Below are positions 54,233 through 62,077 of a DNA stretch of 64,000 nucleotides, one piece after another. Positions within the stretch are counted from its first letter, which is position 1; each line of letters begins with the position of its first letter. The translations under genes were made by a program, and so were the position numbers. The DNA comes from Algoriphagus zhangzhouensis (GTDB lineage: Bacteria > Bacteroidota > Bacteroidia > Cytophagales > Cyclobacteriaceae). The notes beneath the pieces were generated by a model. It saw only the letters and a program-made list of their open reading frames with translations, was not told where the DNA came from and did not search any database. The stretch is from contig NZ_FRXN01000002.1 of NCBI RefSeq assembly GCF_900148515.1, forward strand, positions 930,001 to 994,000, written 5' to 3'.

Positions 54233-54814
54233 ATGAACCCTTTTGAACTTTATTTTAAACTTGGCCTCCAGCATATCCTAGATATTCAAGGCTATGACCA
54301 TATCCTTTTTGTACTGGCACTTTGTGCTGTGTATATCCCACGGGATTGGAGAAAAATAGTTATCCTCATCACTGCATTCACGATTGGTCATTCTTTGACT
54401 TTGGCATTAGCCACTTTCAAAGTGATAGAAATACGATCTGATATTATTGAGTTTTTGATTCCAGTGACGATTGCAATTACAGCATTGGTGACTATTCTAA
54501 AGCCTAAACCTTCATCCGGTCGAAATATCCAATTGAATTACATATTGGCTCTTTTCTTCGGGTTGATCCATGGCCTGGGTTTTTCCAATTATTTAAGAGA
54601 ATTATTGGGAAAAGAAGCGATCATTTGGAAACCTTTATTAGCTTTCAATTTGGGATTGGAAGCAGGTCAGCTCGTAATTGTTGCAGCTTATCTCTTAATC
54701 ACCTCAGTTTTGGTAGGAATTGCTGGAGTCAATAGAAAAGAATGGACCTTGGTGGTTGCTTCCATGGTACTGGGAGTTTCCCTGATGTTAATGTTAGAAA
54801 CGAAATTTTGGTAA
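54233..54814 (+). CDS. HupE/UreJ family membrane protein
   Basis: This 193-aa protein has about six helices with the family's histidines: LGLQHILDIQGYDHILFVLA at the start, FTIGHSLTLALATF, and FGLIHGLGFSNYLREL. Such proteins are thought to bind or transport nickel or cobalt, although the Bacteroidota branch is untested. It is divergent from the DUF6702 gene and followed by the M1 peptidase gene, 14 bases later, so the latter two are probably one transcript. Confidence 0.88.
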   Translation: MNPFELYFKLGLQHILDIQGYDHILFVLALCAVYIPRDWRKIVILITAFTIGHSLTLALATFKVIEIRSDIIEFLIPVTIAITALVTILKPKPSSGRNIQLNYILALFFGLIHGLGFSNYLRELLGKEAIIWKPLLAFNLGLEAGQLVIVAAYLLITSVLVGIAGVNRKEWTLVVASMVLGVSLMLMLETKFW

Positions 54815-54828
54815 AAATAAATCACCCT

Positions 54829-57162
54829 ATGAAAAAGACAGGATTAGCCTTTTTGCTTTTGGCTTTGGTGTCTACCCAATCATTTGGGCAGGCCAAACGC
54901 TCTGAGCAAAACCATGCTGAGCGATTCGAGCAACTTGGAACGATGCTTCGCACTCCAAACGTCTATCGAACCGCTTCTGGTGCTCCGGGACATATGTACT
55001 GGCAGCAGCAAGCAAACTATAAAATTGAAGTTGAGCTGAATGATGACAACCAATCCATCAAAGGAAAGGAAACGGTCACCTATATCAACAATTCCCCTGA
55101 TCAATTGACCTATCTATGGGTTCAGCTGGAGGAAAACCAAAGAGGAGCAGAGTCCATGTCTCCGAAAGTGGCAGCAAGCTCTGTAGATTCTAAAATGAGC
55201 CTGAGATCTTTGGAAGGTATTCTTTGGGAGAATGAGGAGTTCGGATACAAAGTTTTGAATGTAAAGGATGCTCAAGGCAATGCGCTTGCAGTTGCAGTGA
55301 ATAATACCATGATGAGAATTGATTTGCCTCAGCCTCTAAAAGCGGGTGAGACTTTTTCTTTCTCAGTAGACTGGTCTTTCAACATCACCAACCGCGTAGG
55401 ATACATTGCTGGTAGACCTGGATATGAGTTTTTCCCTGAAGATGGAAACTATCTATATACGATGGCTGAGTGGTTCCCAAGAATGGCTGTTTATTCCGAT
55501 TTCGAAGGATGGCAAAACAAGCAGTTTTTGGGAAGAGGAGAGTTTGCCTTGACTTTCGGAAACTATGAAGTTCACATCACAGTACCTGCTGACCACATGG
55601 TAGGAGCGACTGGTGTATTGCAAAACCCAGAAGAGGTTCTTTCTTCGACTGAAATGGATCGATGGAATCAAGCAAAGCAAACCTATGACAATCCAGTTGT
55701 AATCCGTACTCAGGATGAAGCTGAGAAATTGGAAAAAGGAAAGTCGAAAGACAAAAAAACTTGGGTTTACAAAGCTGAAAACGTAAGAGACTTTGCTTGG
55801 ACATCTTCTAGAAAATTCATCTGGGATGCCATGGCTGTCAAGCAAGCTGGTAAAGATGTAATGGCTATGTCTTATTATGGCAAAGAAGCCAATCCACTTT
55901 GGGGTCAGTATTCTACAAGAGTCGTTGCTCATACCATTAAGTCTTACTCTGGGCATACATTTGATTACCCGTATCCAACAGCAATCTCTGTAGAGGCTAG
56001 CAATGGAATGGAATACCCGATGATCTGTTTCAACTATGGTCGTCCTGACAAGGATGGAACCTATTCTGAAGCGATCAAAAACGGAATGATTTCCGTGATC
56101 ATTCATGAGGTGGGTCACAACTTCTTTCCGATGATTGTCAACTCGGATGAAAGACAGTGGACTTGGATGGATGAAGGCTTGAATACTTTCATGCAGTTTA
56201 TGGCAGAGCAAGAATGGGATAAAAATTATCCTTCACGTCGTGGGCCTGCTCATAAGATTGTTCCTTACATGAAGAGTGATATCAGCACCTTGGAGCCTAT
56301 CATGACCAATTCTGAAAACATTATTCAGTTTGGGCCAAATGCCTATGCGAAGCCAGCGACGGCTTTGAATATCCTTCGTGAGACAGTGATGGGACGTGAA
56401 TTGTTTGATTTCGCTTTCAAAGAATACGCAAGAAGATGGATGTTTAAACACCCAACTCCGGATGATTTGTTCAGAACTTTGGAAGATGCTTCTGCGGTTG
56501 ATTTGGATTGGTTCTGGAGAGGATGGTTCTATGGAGTTGAGCCTGTTGATATCGCTATCCAGGATGTGAAATGGTTCAAGTTGGATAATAGAACTCCTGC
56601 GGATAAAAAAGCTGCTGCGAAGGCAGAGCATGATTTAGAAGAAGATTATATCAGCCGAAAATTCAACGCAGATCAAGTTACCGTATTAGAGACTGATCCT
56701 GCTACGCGTGATTTCTATACTTCTTACAATCCATTTACAGTGACTCCTGAGGATGAAGAAGAATACAAGAAATACATGGCTAGCCTTTCAGACAAGGAGA
56801 AATCTTTGTTGAATTCTAATATGAATTTCTATGAAATCACCTTCGAAAATGTAGGAGGTCTGGTTATGCCTTTGATCATTGAGTTCCAGTATGCAGATGG
56901 TACTTCTGAAATTGATAGAATTCCTGCTGAGATTTGGAGACACAATGAAACTCAGGTGACCAAGATTTTCCCTAAGAAGAAAGAGGTGGTTAGCTTTGTT
57001 TTGGATCCATTGAGAGAAACTGCAGATATTGATGAGTCTAGCAACTACTGGCCTAGACAATATCAGCCAACTCGATTTGAGCTTTATAAGAGTAATATGG
57101 GTGCGAGGGGAGCTTCGTCCGGAACAAACCCAATGAAAAAAGCTCAGAACAAAAAGAAATAA
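54829..57162 (+). CDS. M1 family zinc metallopeptidase, exported
   Basis: This 777-aa aminopeptidase-like enzyme has a signal peptide (cut after SFG in TQSFGQAKR). The zinc site is HEVGH at 426-430 plus Glu449 in WMDEGLNTFM, the HExxH-x18-E pattern of M1. The gluzincin exopeptidase GxMEN motif reads NGMEYP here (SVEASNGMEYPMICF), so Tyr replaces Asn. This matches a Bacteroidota M1 subgroup, and it may alter N-terminal recognition. The C-terminus is a Lys-rich tail (NPMKKAQNKKK). I chose ATG at 54829 over an upstream frame-extending start that overlaps the previous gene. It likely digests peptides in the periplasm. Confidence 0.92.
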   Translation: MKKTGLAFLLLALVSTQSFGQAKRSEQNHAERFEQLGTMLRTPNVYRTASGAPGHMYWQQQANYKIEVELNDDNQSIKGKETVTYINNSPDQLTYLWVQLEENQRGAESMSPKVAASSVDSKMSLRSLEGILWENEEFGYKVLNVKDAQGNALAVAVNNTMMRIDLPQPLKAGETFSFSVDWSFNITNRVGYIAGRPGYEFFPEDGNYLYTMAEWFPRMAVYSDFEGWQNKQFLGRGEFALTFGNYEVHITVPADHMVGATGVLQNPEEVLSSTEMDRWNQAKQTYDNPVVIRTQDEAEKLEKGKSKDKKTWVYKAENVRDFAWTSSRKFIWDAMAVKQAGKDVMAMSYYGKEANPLWGQYSTRVVAHTIKSYSGHTFDYPYPTAISVEASNGMEYPMICFNYGRPDKDGTYSEAIKNGMISVIIHEVGHNFFPMIVNSDERQWTWMDEGLNTFMQFMAEQEWDKNYPSRRGPAHKIVPYMKSDISTLEPIMTNSENIIQFGPNAYAKPATALNILRETVMGRELFDFAFKEYARRWMFKHPTPDDLFRTLEDASAVDLDWFWRGWFYGVEPVDIAIQDVKWFKLDNRTPADKKAAAKAEHDLEEDYISRKFNADQVTVLETDPATRDFYTSYNPFTVTPEDEEEYKKYMASLSDKEKSLLNSNMNFYEITFENVGGLVMPLIIEFQYADGTSEIDRIPAEIWRHNETQVTKIFPKKKEVVSFVLDPLRETADIDESSNYWPRQYQPTRFELYKSNMGARGASSGTNPMKKAQNKKK

Positions 57163-57182
57163 TCATTTCAAAGAATTGATTT

Positions 57183-57212
57183 TAAAAGCCGGCGAAAGTC
57201 GGTTTTTTTTGT
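57183..57212 (+). terminator. Intrinsic terminator after the M1 peptidase gene
   Basis: AAAAGCCG/CGGTTTTT stem with GCGAAAGT loop and T run. Confidence 0.75.
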
Positions 57213-57327
57213 TTTTGACTTTTTCTAACCTTAAAATCTCCTTAGGATTCTATAGATCAGGATACTTAGTAAATAAGATTCTATTAGATTAGGAATAAAT
57301 ACCCTATCGTAACCTAATACCAATCTT

Positions 57328-58107
57328 ATGAAACTGATTAAAACCTTACCTATTGGTTTATTTTCTCTCTGCCTGCTTCTGAGTATTTCTGTTTTTGCTC
57401 AAAAGCGGGATATCTACGAACTGAAAACCTATCATATTTCTTCCCCTGAACAGGAAGCTATGTTGGATAGCTATTTGGAAAAAGCATTTATCCCGGCTGC
57501 CCATCGAAATGGTGTCGAAAAAGTAGGAGTTTTCAAGCCCATCAGTAGTCAGGAAGATGCTGGCACCAAAGTTTATGTTTTTTTACCTTTCAAATCTATA
57601 GGAGACTGGGAGGGTTTTGAAGACAAGCTATTGAAAGACAAAACCTATTTATCAGATGGAGATGCCTATATCAATGCAGCTTTTGACCATCCACCTTTTG
57701 ATAGAATTGAAACAGCTGTTATGCGCGGGATGAGTGAACATCCTCATTTTGCTGAGTCTAAATTGACCAATGCCAAGAAGGATCGAGTTTATGAATTGAG
57801 AAGTTATGAAGGTCCTACAGAAAGACTTTATAGACAAAAAGTAAAGATGTTCAACTCCGGCGAAATGGACATTTTTGAAAATCTGAATTGCAGTCCTGTA
57901 TTTTATGCAGAGACCATCGCGGGGCCACGTATGCCGAATCTGATGTATATGACTACCCATGAAAATATGGATATCAGAAATGAGCATTGGGACCAATTTA
58001 GAGTCGATCCAGCATGGTTGGGGATGCGGGATTTGGAGGAGTATAAAAATACAGTGTCTAGAAATGATACTCGATTGCTTTATCCTGCTGAATATTCTGA
58101 TTTTTAA
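57328..58107 (+). CDS. NIPSNAP family exported protein
   Basis: This 259-aa protein has a signal peptide (LLLSISVFAQKRD, cut after VFA) and two NIPSNAP dimeric alpha-beta modules: RDIYELKTYHISSPEQEAML at residue 30 and RVYELRSYEGPTERLYRQKV at about 152. The module has a ferredoxin-like fold related to stress-type ABM domains. Biochemical function in bacteria is unknown. It ends DTRLLYPAEYSDF. The stop is immediately followed by a dispersed REP-like sequence. Confidence 0.9.
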   Translation: MKLIKTLPIGLFSLCLLLSISVFAQKRDIYELKTYHISSPEQEAMLDSYLEKAFIPAAHRNGVEKVGVFKPISSQEDAGTKVYVFLPFKSIGDWEGFEDKLLKDKTYLSDGDAYINAAFDHPPFDRIETAVMRGMSEHPHFAESKLTNAKKDRVYELRSYEGPTERLYRQKVKMFNSGEMDIFENLNCSPVFYAETIAGPRMPNLMYMTTHENMDIRNEHWDQFRVDPAWLGMRDLEEYKNTVSRNDTRLLYPAEYSDF

Positions 58108-58148
58108 CGTCATTGCAAGAAGGCCAGAAATCGACGAAGCAATCTCTT
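58106..58148 (+). repeat. REP-like dispersed repeat (CGTCATTGC ... GACGAAGCAATCTC)
   Basis: The sequence CGTCATTGCAAGAAGG...TCGACGAAGCAATCTC matches the well known intergenic repeat type GTCATTGCGAGnnn(n)CGAAGCAATCTC found in many bacterial genomes. It is only weakly palindromic. It begins at the stop codon of the NIPSNAP gene. Confidence 0.7.
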
Positions 58149-58194
58149 AAAAACTGCCTCGTCCATACAACCTCGAAGTAAATCATTTTTAAGA

Positions 58195-58231
58195 CCCTCC
58201 AAGGACCTCAAAGCCCTTGGAGGGTTTTTAT
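58195..58231. terminator. Bidirectional-type hairpin overlapping the end of the M20 gene
   Basis: CCCTCCAAGG pairs with CCTTGGAGGG, followed by TTTTTATTT on the plus strand. The hairpin covers the M20 stop codon and its last few codons (TLQGL). It can end the NIPSNAP transcript. Confidence 0.75.
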
Positions 58232-59335
58232 TTGTGTTATTTTTTCAAAAACCTGGACCCCAGTTTCAATCAATTCATCGGGAAAGTCATAGGTGGGCTC
58301 ATGAAGTTGGGGACAATTTTCACCCGATCCCAAACCAAATAAATAGGAAGGGCAGGATTGACTGAAAAGCCCAAAGTCTTCTGACCATCGAAAAGGTTCT
58401 GGATTTTCTACAGAATCGAGATTCAAGCTTTCAAATGCTTCCTCTGCTATCGCTGATGCTTTGAGATCGTTAGTAGATACTGCAAAGCTTTCTTGGTAGG
58501 AAATGGAAAGTCGAAGCTTATTGTCCTTTGCTAGAGATTTTGCTTTGTCCTCCATCTTATCAATTAGCTGCTCGAGTATTTTCTGATCAAAGGCTCGGAG
58601 TGTAAGACTAAGCCTTCCGGATCCTGCGCTGGTTCCGTATGCTAGACTACCAACAGAAACCTGAATAACTGTTGCCAAGGCAAATCTATCTAGTTCTTTT
58701 AGGATAGAAGGAATGTCTAATATCATTTGAGAAATAGCAGGAGCAGGATTAATCCCATCACTGGGATGAGCTGCATGTGAAGTTTTTCCTTCAAAAAGAT
58801 AGGTCACTCCAGTGCTTCCAGCCGCGAAAGTCCCTTTGCGCGTAATGATTTGATGTAAAGGGAATCCTGGAAGATTATGTAGTGCAAAAGCATAATCGGG
58901 TCTGATTGATTCAAACCTAGGGTCTCCTAACACTCTTTTGGCTCCTTCACCTGTTTCTTCAGCAGGTTGAAAAAGCAGAACTACTTCTCCTGAATCAGGT
59001 CTTTTTTGAGACAATTTTTGAGCTAAGCCACAAAGGATAGCCATATGTCCATCATGTCCACAAAGATGGGCTTTCCTCTTTATCAGGCTTTTATATAAAG
59101 GTGTCCCATGTTCTTCGATAGGCAAGGCATCCAATTCACATCGGAATAGAAGTCTTTTTCCAGATCTTTTTCCTTTAAAAACAAATGCCAACCCAGTACC
59201 TCCCAAGCCTTCCAAAATAATGTCAGGACTTAAGGGTTTGATGAATTCCAGAATTTTATGTGAGGTTTCTCTTTCCTCTCCCGCGATTTCTGGGTTTTGA
59301 TGAAGTTTGTGCCTCAGCTGAATCAAATCATTCAT
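58208..59335 (-). CDS. M20 family amidohydrolase (hippurate / IAA-amino acid hydrolase type)
   Basis: This 375-aa cytoplasmic metallohydrolase opens LRHKLHQNPEIAGEERETSH, has CGHDGHMAIL (Cys92, His94, His97) and LFQPAEETGEGAKRVLGDPR, and ends HEPTYDFPDELIETG with the metal-binding His. This is the amidohydrolase subclass that removes acyl groups from N-acyl amino acids and similar amides. The dimerisation domain starts near 170 (AAGSTGVTYLFEGKTSHAAH). The exact substrate is unknown. The gene is alone, divergent from the 58-aa small gene. Confidence 0.92.
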   Translation of the reverse strand: MNDLIQLRHKLHQNPEIAGEERETSHKILEFIKPLSPDIILEGLGGTGLAFVFKGKRSGKRLLFRCELDALPIEEHGTPLYKSLIKRKAHLCGHDGHMAILCGLAQKLSQKRPDSGEVVLLFQPAEETGEGAKRVLGDPRFESIRPDYAFALHNLPGFPLHQIITRKGTFAAGSTGVTYLFEGKTSHAAHPSDGINPAPAISQMILDIPSILKELDRFALATVIQVSVGSLAYGTSAGSGRLSLTLRAFDQKILEQLIDKMEDKAKSLAKDNKLRLSISYQESFAVSTNDLKASAIAEEAFESLNLDSVENPEPFRWSEDFGLFSQSCPSYLFGLGSGENCPQLHEPTYDFPDELIETGVQVFEKITQIKTLQGL

Positions 59336-59509
59336 ACTTTGATATTAGGAATTATTCGGAAAAGGAAGAAAATCTAGGTTGTTGAAATTTTTATTGTCCC
59401 TGATTTTCAATTGGAACCATTTTTGTCAAAAAAAATTGAAGGGCATTGGGAACTTCCCGTCCCTTCTTGTTATTTTCATCCAATCACACATCCTTAACCC
59501 ATTACTTTT

Positions 59510-59686
59510 ATGAGCGAAGTACAACTTAAAGAACTAGAAGCACAGATTGCTGAATTGAAAGGTCAATTGACTGGTGACATGTTTGCTGACATGGAGGTGC
59601 GCGATCAAATTCACAACTTGGAGATGAAGTTGAAAGGCGTTAAGCCAATGGATTCAAGTATTGATTGCGTAGGTTGCGGTAGTTAA
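59510..59686 (+). CDS. Small 58-aa coiled-coil protein with C-terminal CVGCG motif
   Basis: The protein starts MSEVQLKELEAQIAELKGQL, a two-turn coiled coil similar to SlyX-like helices, continues DMFADMEVRDQIHNLEMKLK and ends SIDCVGCGS. The gene ends 9 bases before the pseudouridine synthase start, so they are probably co-transcribed. The CxxC near the C-terminus could bind a metal or form a disulfide. I recognise this as a conserved-looking small Bacteroidota type, without a family name. Confidence 0.75.
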   Translation: MSEVQLKELEAQIAELKGQLTGDMFADMEVRDQIHNLEMKLKGVKPMDSSIDCVGCGS

Positions 59687-59695
59687 TTAGACGAT

Positions 59696-60298
59696 TTGGC
59701 ACGTTACTTTATCATTTACAAACCCTTTGGGGTTTTAAGTCAATTTAGTGGAGAGGGGCAAACATTGGCCTCTCTTTTTCATTTCCCCAAAACTGTCTAT
59801 CCTGTAGGTCGGCTGGATAAGGACAGTGAGGGATTGTTGCTAATCACCGACGATAAGCAACTCAATCACCATTTATTAAATCCAAGGTTCGGTCACCAGC
59901 GGACCTATTTGGCCCAAGTCGAAGGCGAACCCGATCAAGAAGCATTGAAGAAACTCGGTAATGGAGTCACGATCAATGTGGAGGGAAAAATGTACCAAAC
60001 AAAGCCTGCCATTGCCAAGATTCCTGAAAGTGTCCCAGAATTGCCGGATAGAGATCCCCCAATCCGCTATCGAAAAAATGTACCTGATACCTGGATTTCA
60101 TTGACATTGATAGAAGGGAAAAACCGTCAAGTAAGAAAGATGACAGCGGCAGTTGGCTTTCCCACTTTACGATTGGTGAGATGGTCTATGGAGAAAATTA
60201 CAATTGAAGGGTTTCAGGTAGGGGAGGTCAGAGAATTGGAACAACAAGAAGTTTATAGAGCCTTAGGGCTAACTGGCTTCGGAAAAACAAGGAAGTAA
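59696..60298 (+). CDS. rluE: RluE-type 23S rRNA pseudouridine synthase
   Basis: This 200-aa enzyme of the RsuA/RluB/E/F family has the opening YFIIYKPFGVLSQFSGEGQT, motif VGRLDKDSEGLLLITDD with catalytic Asp41, and KNRQVRKMTAAVGFPTLRLV. It lacks the N-terminal S4 domain, as RluE does. In E. coli RluE makes pseudouridine 2457 in 23S rRNA. The start is TTG at 59696; no better ATG lies close. It is preceded by the 58-aa gene. Confidence 0.88.
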   Translation: MARYFIIYKPFGVLSQFSGEGQTLASLFHFPKTVYPVGRLDKDSEGLLLITDDKQLNHHLLNPRFGHQRTYLAQVEGEPDQEALKKLGNGVTINVEGKMYQTKPAIAKIPESVPELPDRDPPIRYRKNVPDTWISLTLIEGKNRQVRKMTAAVGFPTLRLVRWSMEKITIEGFQVGEVRELEQQEVYRALGLTGFGKTRK

Positions 60299-60301
60299 TT
60301 T

Positions 60302-60331
60302 TTACCGCAAAGTCGCTGAGATCGCTAAGGA
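60302..60331 (+). repeat. Left arm of imperfect inverted repeat flanking the GxxExxY gene
   Basis: It reads TTACCGCAAAGTCGC... with three CGCnnAG units. It matches the complement of 60761-60790 at 22 of 30 positions. Confidence 0.7.
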
Positions 60332-60376
60332 TTTGGCGGATTTTTTTAACTTGAATCAACTAAATAATTATTTTTT

Positions 60377-60754
60377 ATGACTGAAAATGAGATTTCTTCT
60401 AAAATTATTGGAGCTGCAATAGAAGTTCATAAACAACTTGGGCCAGGATTGCTAGAAAGCACCTATGAAACTTGTTTGACCCATGAGTTAACTGAGGAAG
60501 GTTTAAATGTAAGACGACAAGTCCTTTTACCTATAGAATATAAGAGTTTAAGATTGGATGCAGGATATAGAATTGACCTAATTGTAGAGGAAAAGGTAAT
60601 AATTGAGCTGAAGGTTGTAGATGAATTTAACTCTATTCACATAGCTCAATTGCTTACTTATCTGAAGTTATCAAAAAATAAATTGGGTATTCTTCTAAAC
60701 TTCAATGTTTCCAGATTGAAGGATGGAGTTAGGCGAGTAGTTAATAATCTCTGA
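60377..60754 (+). CDS. GxxExxY family protein (predicted PD-(D/E)XK nuclease fold)
   Basis: This 125-aa protein has the naming motif GLLESTY (Gly24, Glu27, Tyr30) and, further on, [20 protein letters not shown], which fits the Asp...ExK core of the PD-(D/E)XK nuclease superfamily. It ends RRVVNNL. These genes are present in many paralogues in Bacteroidota genomes and in unrelated positions, which suggests movement or a selfish nature. Here it lies between 30-bp inverted repeats made of CGCnAAG-type units. Nuclease action is predicted, not shown. Possible role is in an unnamed mobile unit. Confidence 0.85.
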   Translation: MTENEISSKIIGAAIEVHKQLGPGLLESTYETCLTHELTEEGLNVRRQVLLPIEYKSLRLDAGYRIDLIVEEKVIIELKVVDEFNSIHIAQLLTYLKLSKNKLGILLNFNVSRLKDGVRRVVNNL

Positions 60755-60760
60755 ACCTTT

Positions 60761-60790
60761 TTCTTTGCGAGCATTGCGCCTTAGCGGTAA
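60761..60790 (-). repeat. Right arm of imperfect inverted repeat flanking the GxxExxY gene
   Basis: Ends in CTTAGCGGTAA; its complement begins TTACCGCTAAGGCGC and matches the left arm at 22 of 30 positions. Confidence 0.7.
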
Positions 60791-60920
60791 GATTTAAGTA
60801 TTCTTAAAAAATCCTAAAAATCCGTTTGACCCAATGCAATACCGCTTCTAAGAATTAAGATTGTGTTGGGTTTAAAATGTTCTATTTTAGTGTCCCTTTG
60901 AATTAAACCAATTTAATTCC

Positions 60921-61892
60921 ATGCATCAGGAAAAAATCGCAGCAGTAATACAGGAAGTAGGTAAGGTAGTAGTGGGTCAAGATAAAATGGTCAATAGGTT
61001 ATTGATTGGTCTATTTACTAATGGTCACATTTTATTGGAAGGTGTTCCAGGTCTTGCCAAAACCTTAACTGTAAATACACTTGCCAAAGTACTTCATTTA
61101 GACTTCAACAGAATTCAGTTTACACCGGATTTGTTACCAGCTGATTTGATTGGTACGATGATTTACAATCAGCAGACGGCGAATTTTGAGGTGAAGAAAG
61201 GACCGATTTTCTCCAATTTAATCTTAGCGGATGAGGTAAACCGATCTCCTGCAAAAGTACAATCAGCACTTTTGGAAGCGATGCAAGAAAAGCAAGTGAC
61301 TATCGGTGAGACTACTTTTCAGTTGGATCGCCCATTCTTAGTACTAGCTACCCAAAACCCAGTTGATCAAGAAGGGACCTATCCACTTCCTGAAGCACAA
61401 GTCGATCGTTTCATGATGAAGGTTCATATTGACTATCCAAGTAAGTCAGATGAAATGGAAGTAATGAGACGTATGGCCAACATGTCTTTTGTATCAGAAG
61501 TCAATGCTGTGCTCTCTAAGCAGGATATTTTTGATATCAGAAATGGAATTAATGCAGTAAATATTGCAGAGCCTTTGGAGCAATATATTATTGAATTGGT
61601 ATTCGCTACTAGATTCCCTGAGCAATATGGATTAAAGAATGAATCAAAGTATATCCAGTTTGGAGTATCGCCTCGAGCAAGTATCAATTTGAACCTAGCG
61701 GCGAAGGCAGTAGCCTACATGGACGGTAGAGATTATGTACTTCCTGAGGATATTAAGGAGATCGCAGAGGATGTACTAAATCATCGAATAATCCTAAACT
61801 ATGAGGCCGAAGCAGACAATATCAATACAAGAGACCTTGTGAAAATACTATTGGAGAAAGTACCGATAAATAAGTCGGTAACATTAAAGTAA
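60921..61892 (+). CDS. MoxR-family AAA+ ATPase
   Basis: This 323-aa chaperone-like ATPase has Walker A GVPGLAKT at 41-48, Walker B with NLILADEVNRSPAKVQSALL near 99-118, and FLVLATQNPVDQEGTYPLPE followed by AQVDRFMMK. C-terminal lid features (FGVSPRASINLNLAAKAVAY) complete the family. MoxR proteins usually precede DUF58 and VWA genes and help assemble complexes; here no such partner follows and a terminator comes next, so it acts alone at this locus. Confidence 0.92.
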   Translation: MHQEKIAAVIQEVGKVVVGQDKMVNRLLIGLFTNGHILLEGVPGLAKTLTVNTLAKVLHLDFNRIQFTPDLLPADLIGTMIYNQQTANFEVKKGPIFSNLILADEVNRSPAKVQSALLEAMQEKQVTIGETTFQLDRPFLVLATQNPVDQEGTYPLPEAQVDRFMMKVHIDYPSKSDEMEVMRRMANMSFVSEVNAVLSKQDIFDIRNGINAVNIAEPLEQYIIELVFATRFPEQYGLKNESKYIQFGVSPRASINLNLAAKAVAYMDGRDYVLPEDIKEIAEDVLNHRIILNYEAEADNINTRDLVKILLEKVPINKSVTLK

Positions 61893-61911
61893 CATTGAAA
61901 TACGGCTATCT

Positions 61912-61942
61912 GGGCTTTCTGAGAGGAAAGCCTTTTTTTTTG
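61912..61942 (+). terminator. Intrinsic terminator after the MoxR gene
   Basis: GGCTTTC/GAAAGCC stem with 6-base loop followed by ten T residues. Confidence 0.85.
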
Positions 61943-62077
61943 TCAAATCTGTTAATCCAATATTAAATTCTGAAATCATTTTTAAAAAAACCATAATTCA
62001 AAAAATTCTCTTGGCCTGATTAATTGAACCAGTTTTGCATCATCGAAAGAGACAAAACCACAATTCAATTAATACAA

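Noticed and set aside
54742..54828. Longer M1 peptidase beginning inside the HupE/UreJ gene
   Set aside because: The extension overlaps the previous gene out of frame and would bury the clear signal peptide that starts at 54829.
55453..56211. 252-codon minus-strand open frame inside the M1 peptidase gene
   Set aside because: It is the shadow of a conserved metallopeptidase gene; composition rich in His, Ser, Ile and Phe, no recognisable domain.
62024..62077. Longer beta-helix lipoprotein starting at TTG 62024
   Set aside because: The lipoprotein signal begins at MKKFNS (62078); the added residues would spoil it.
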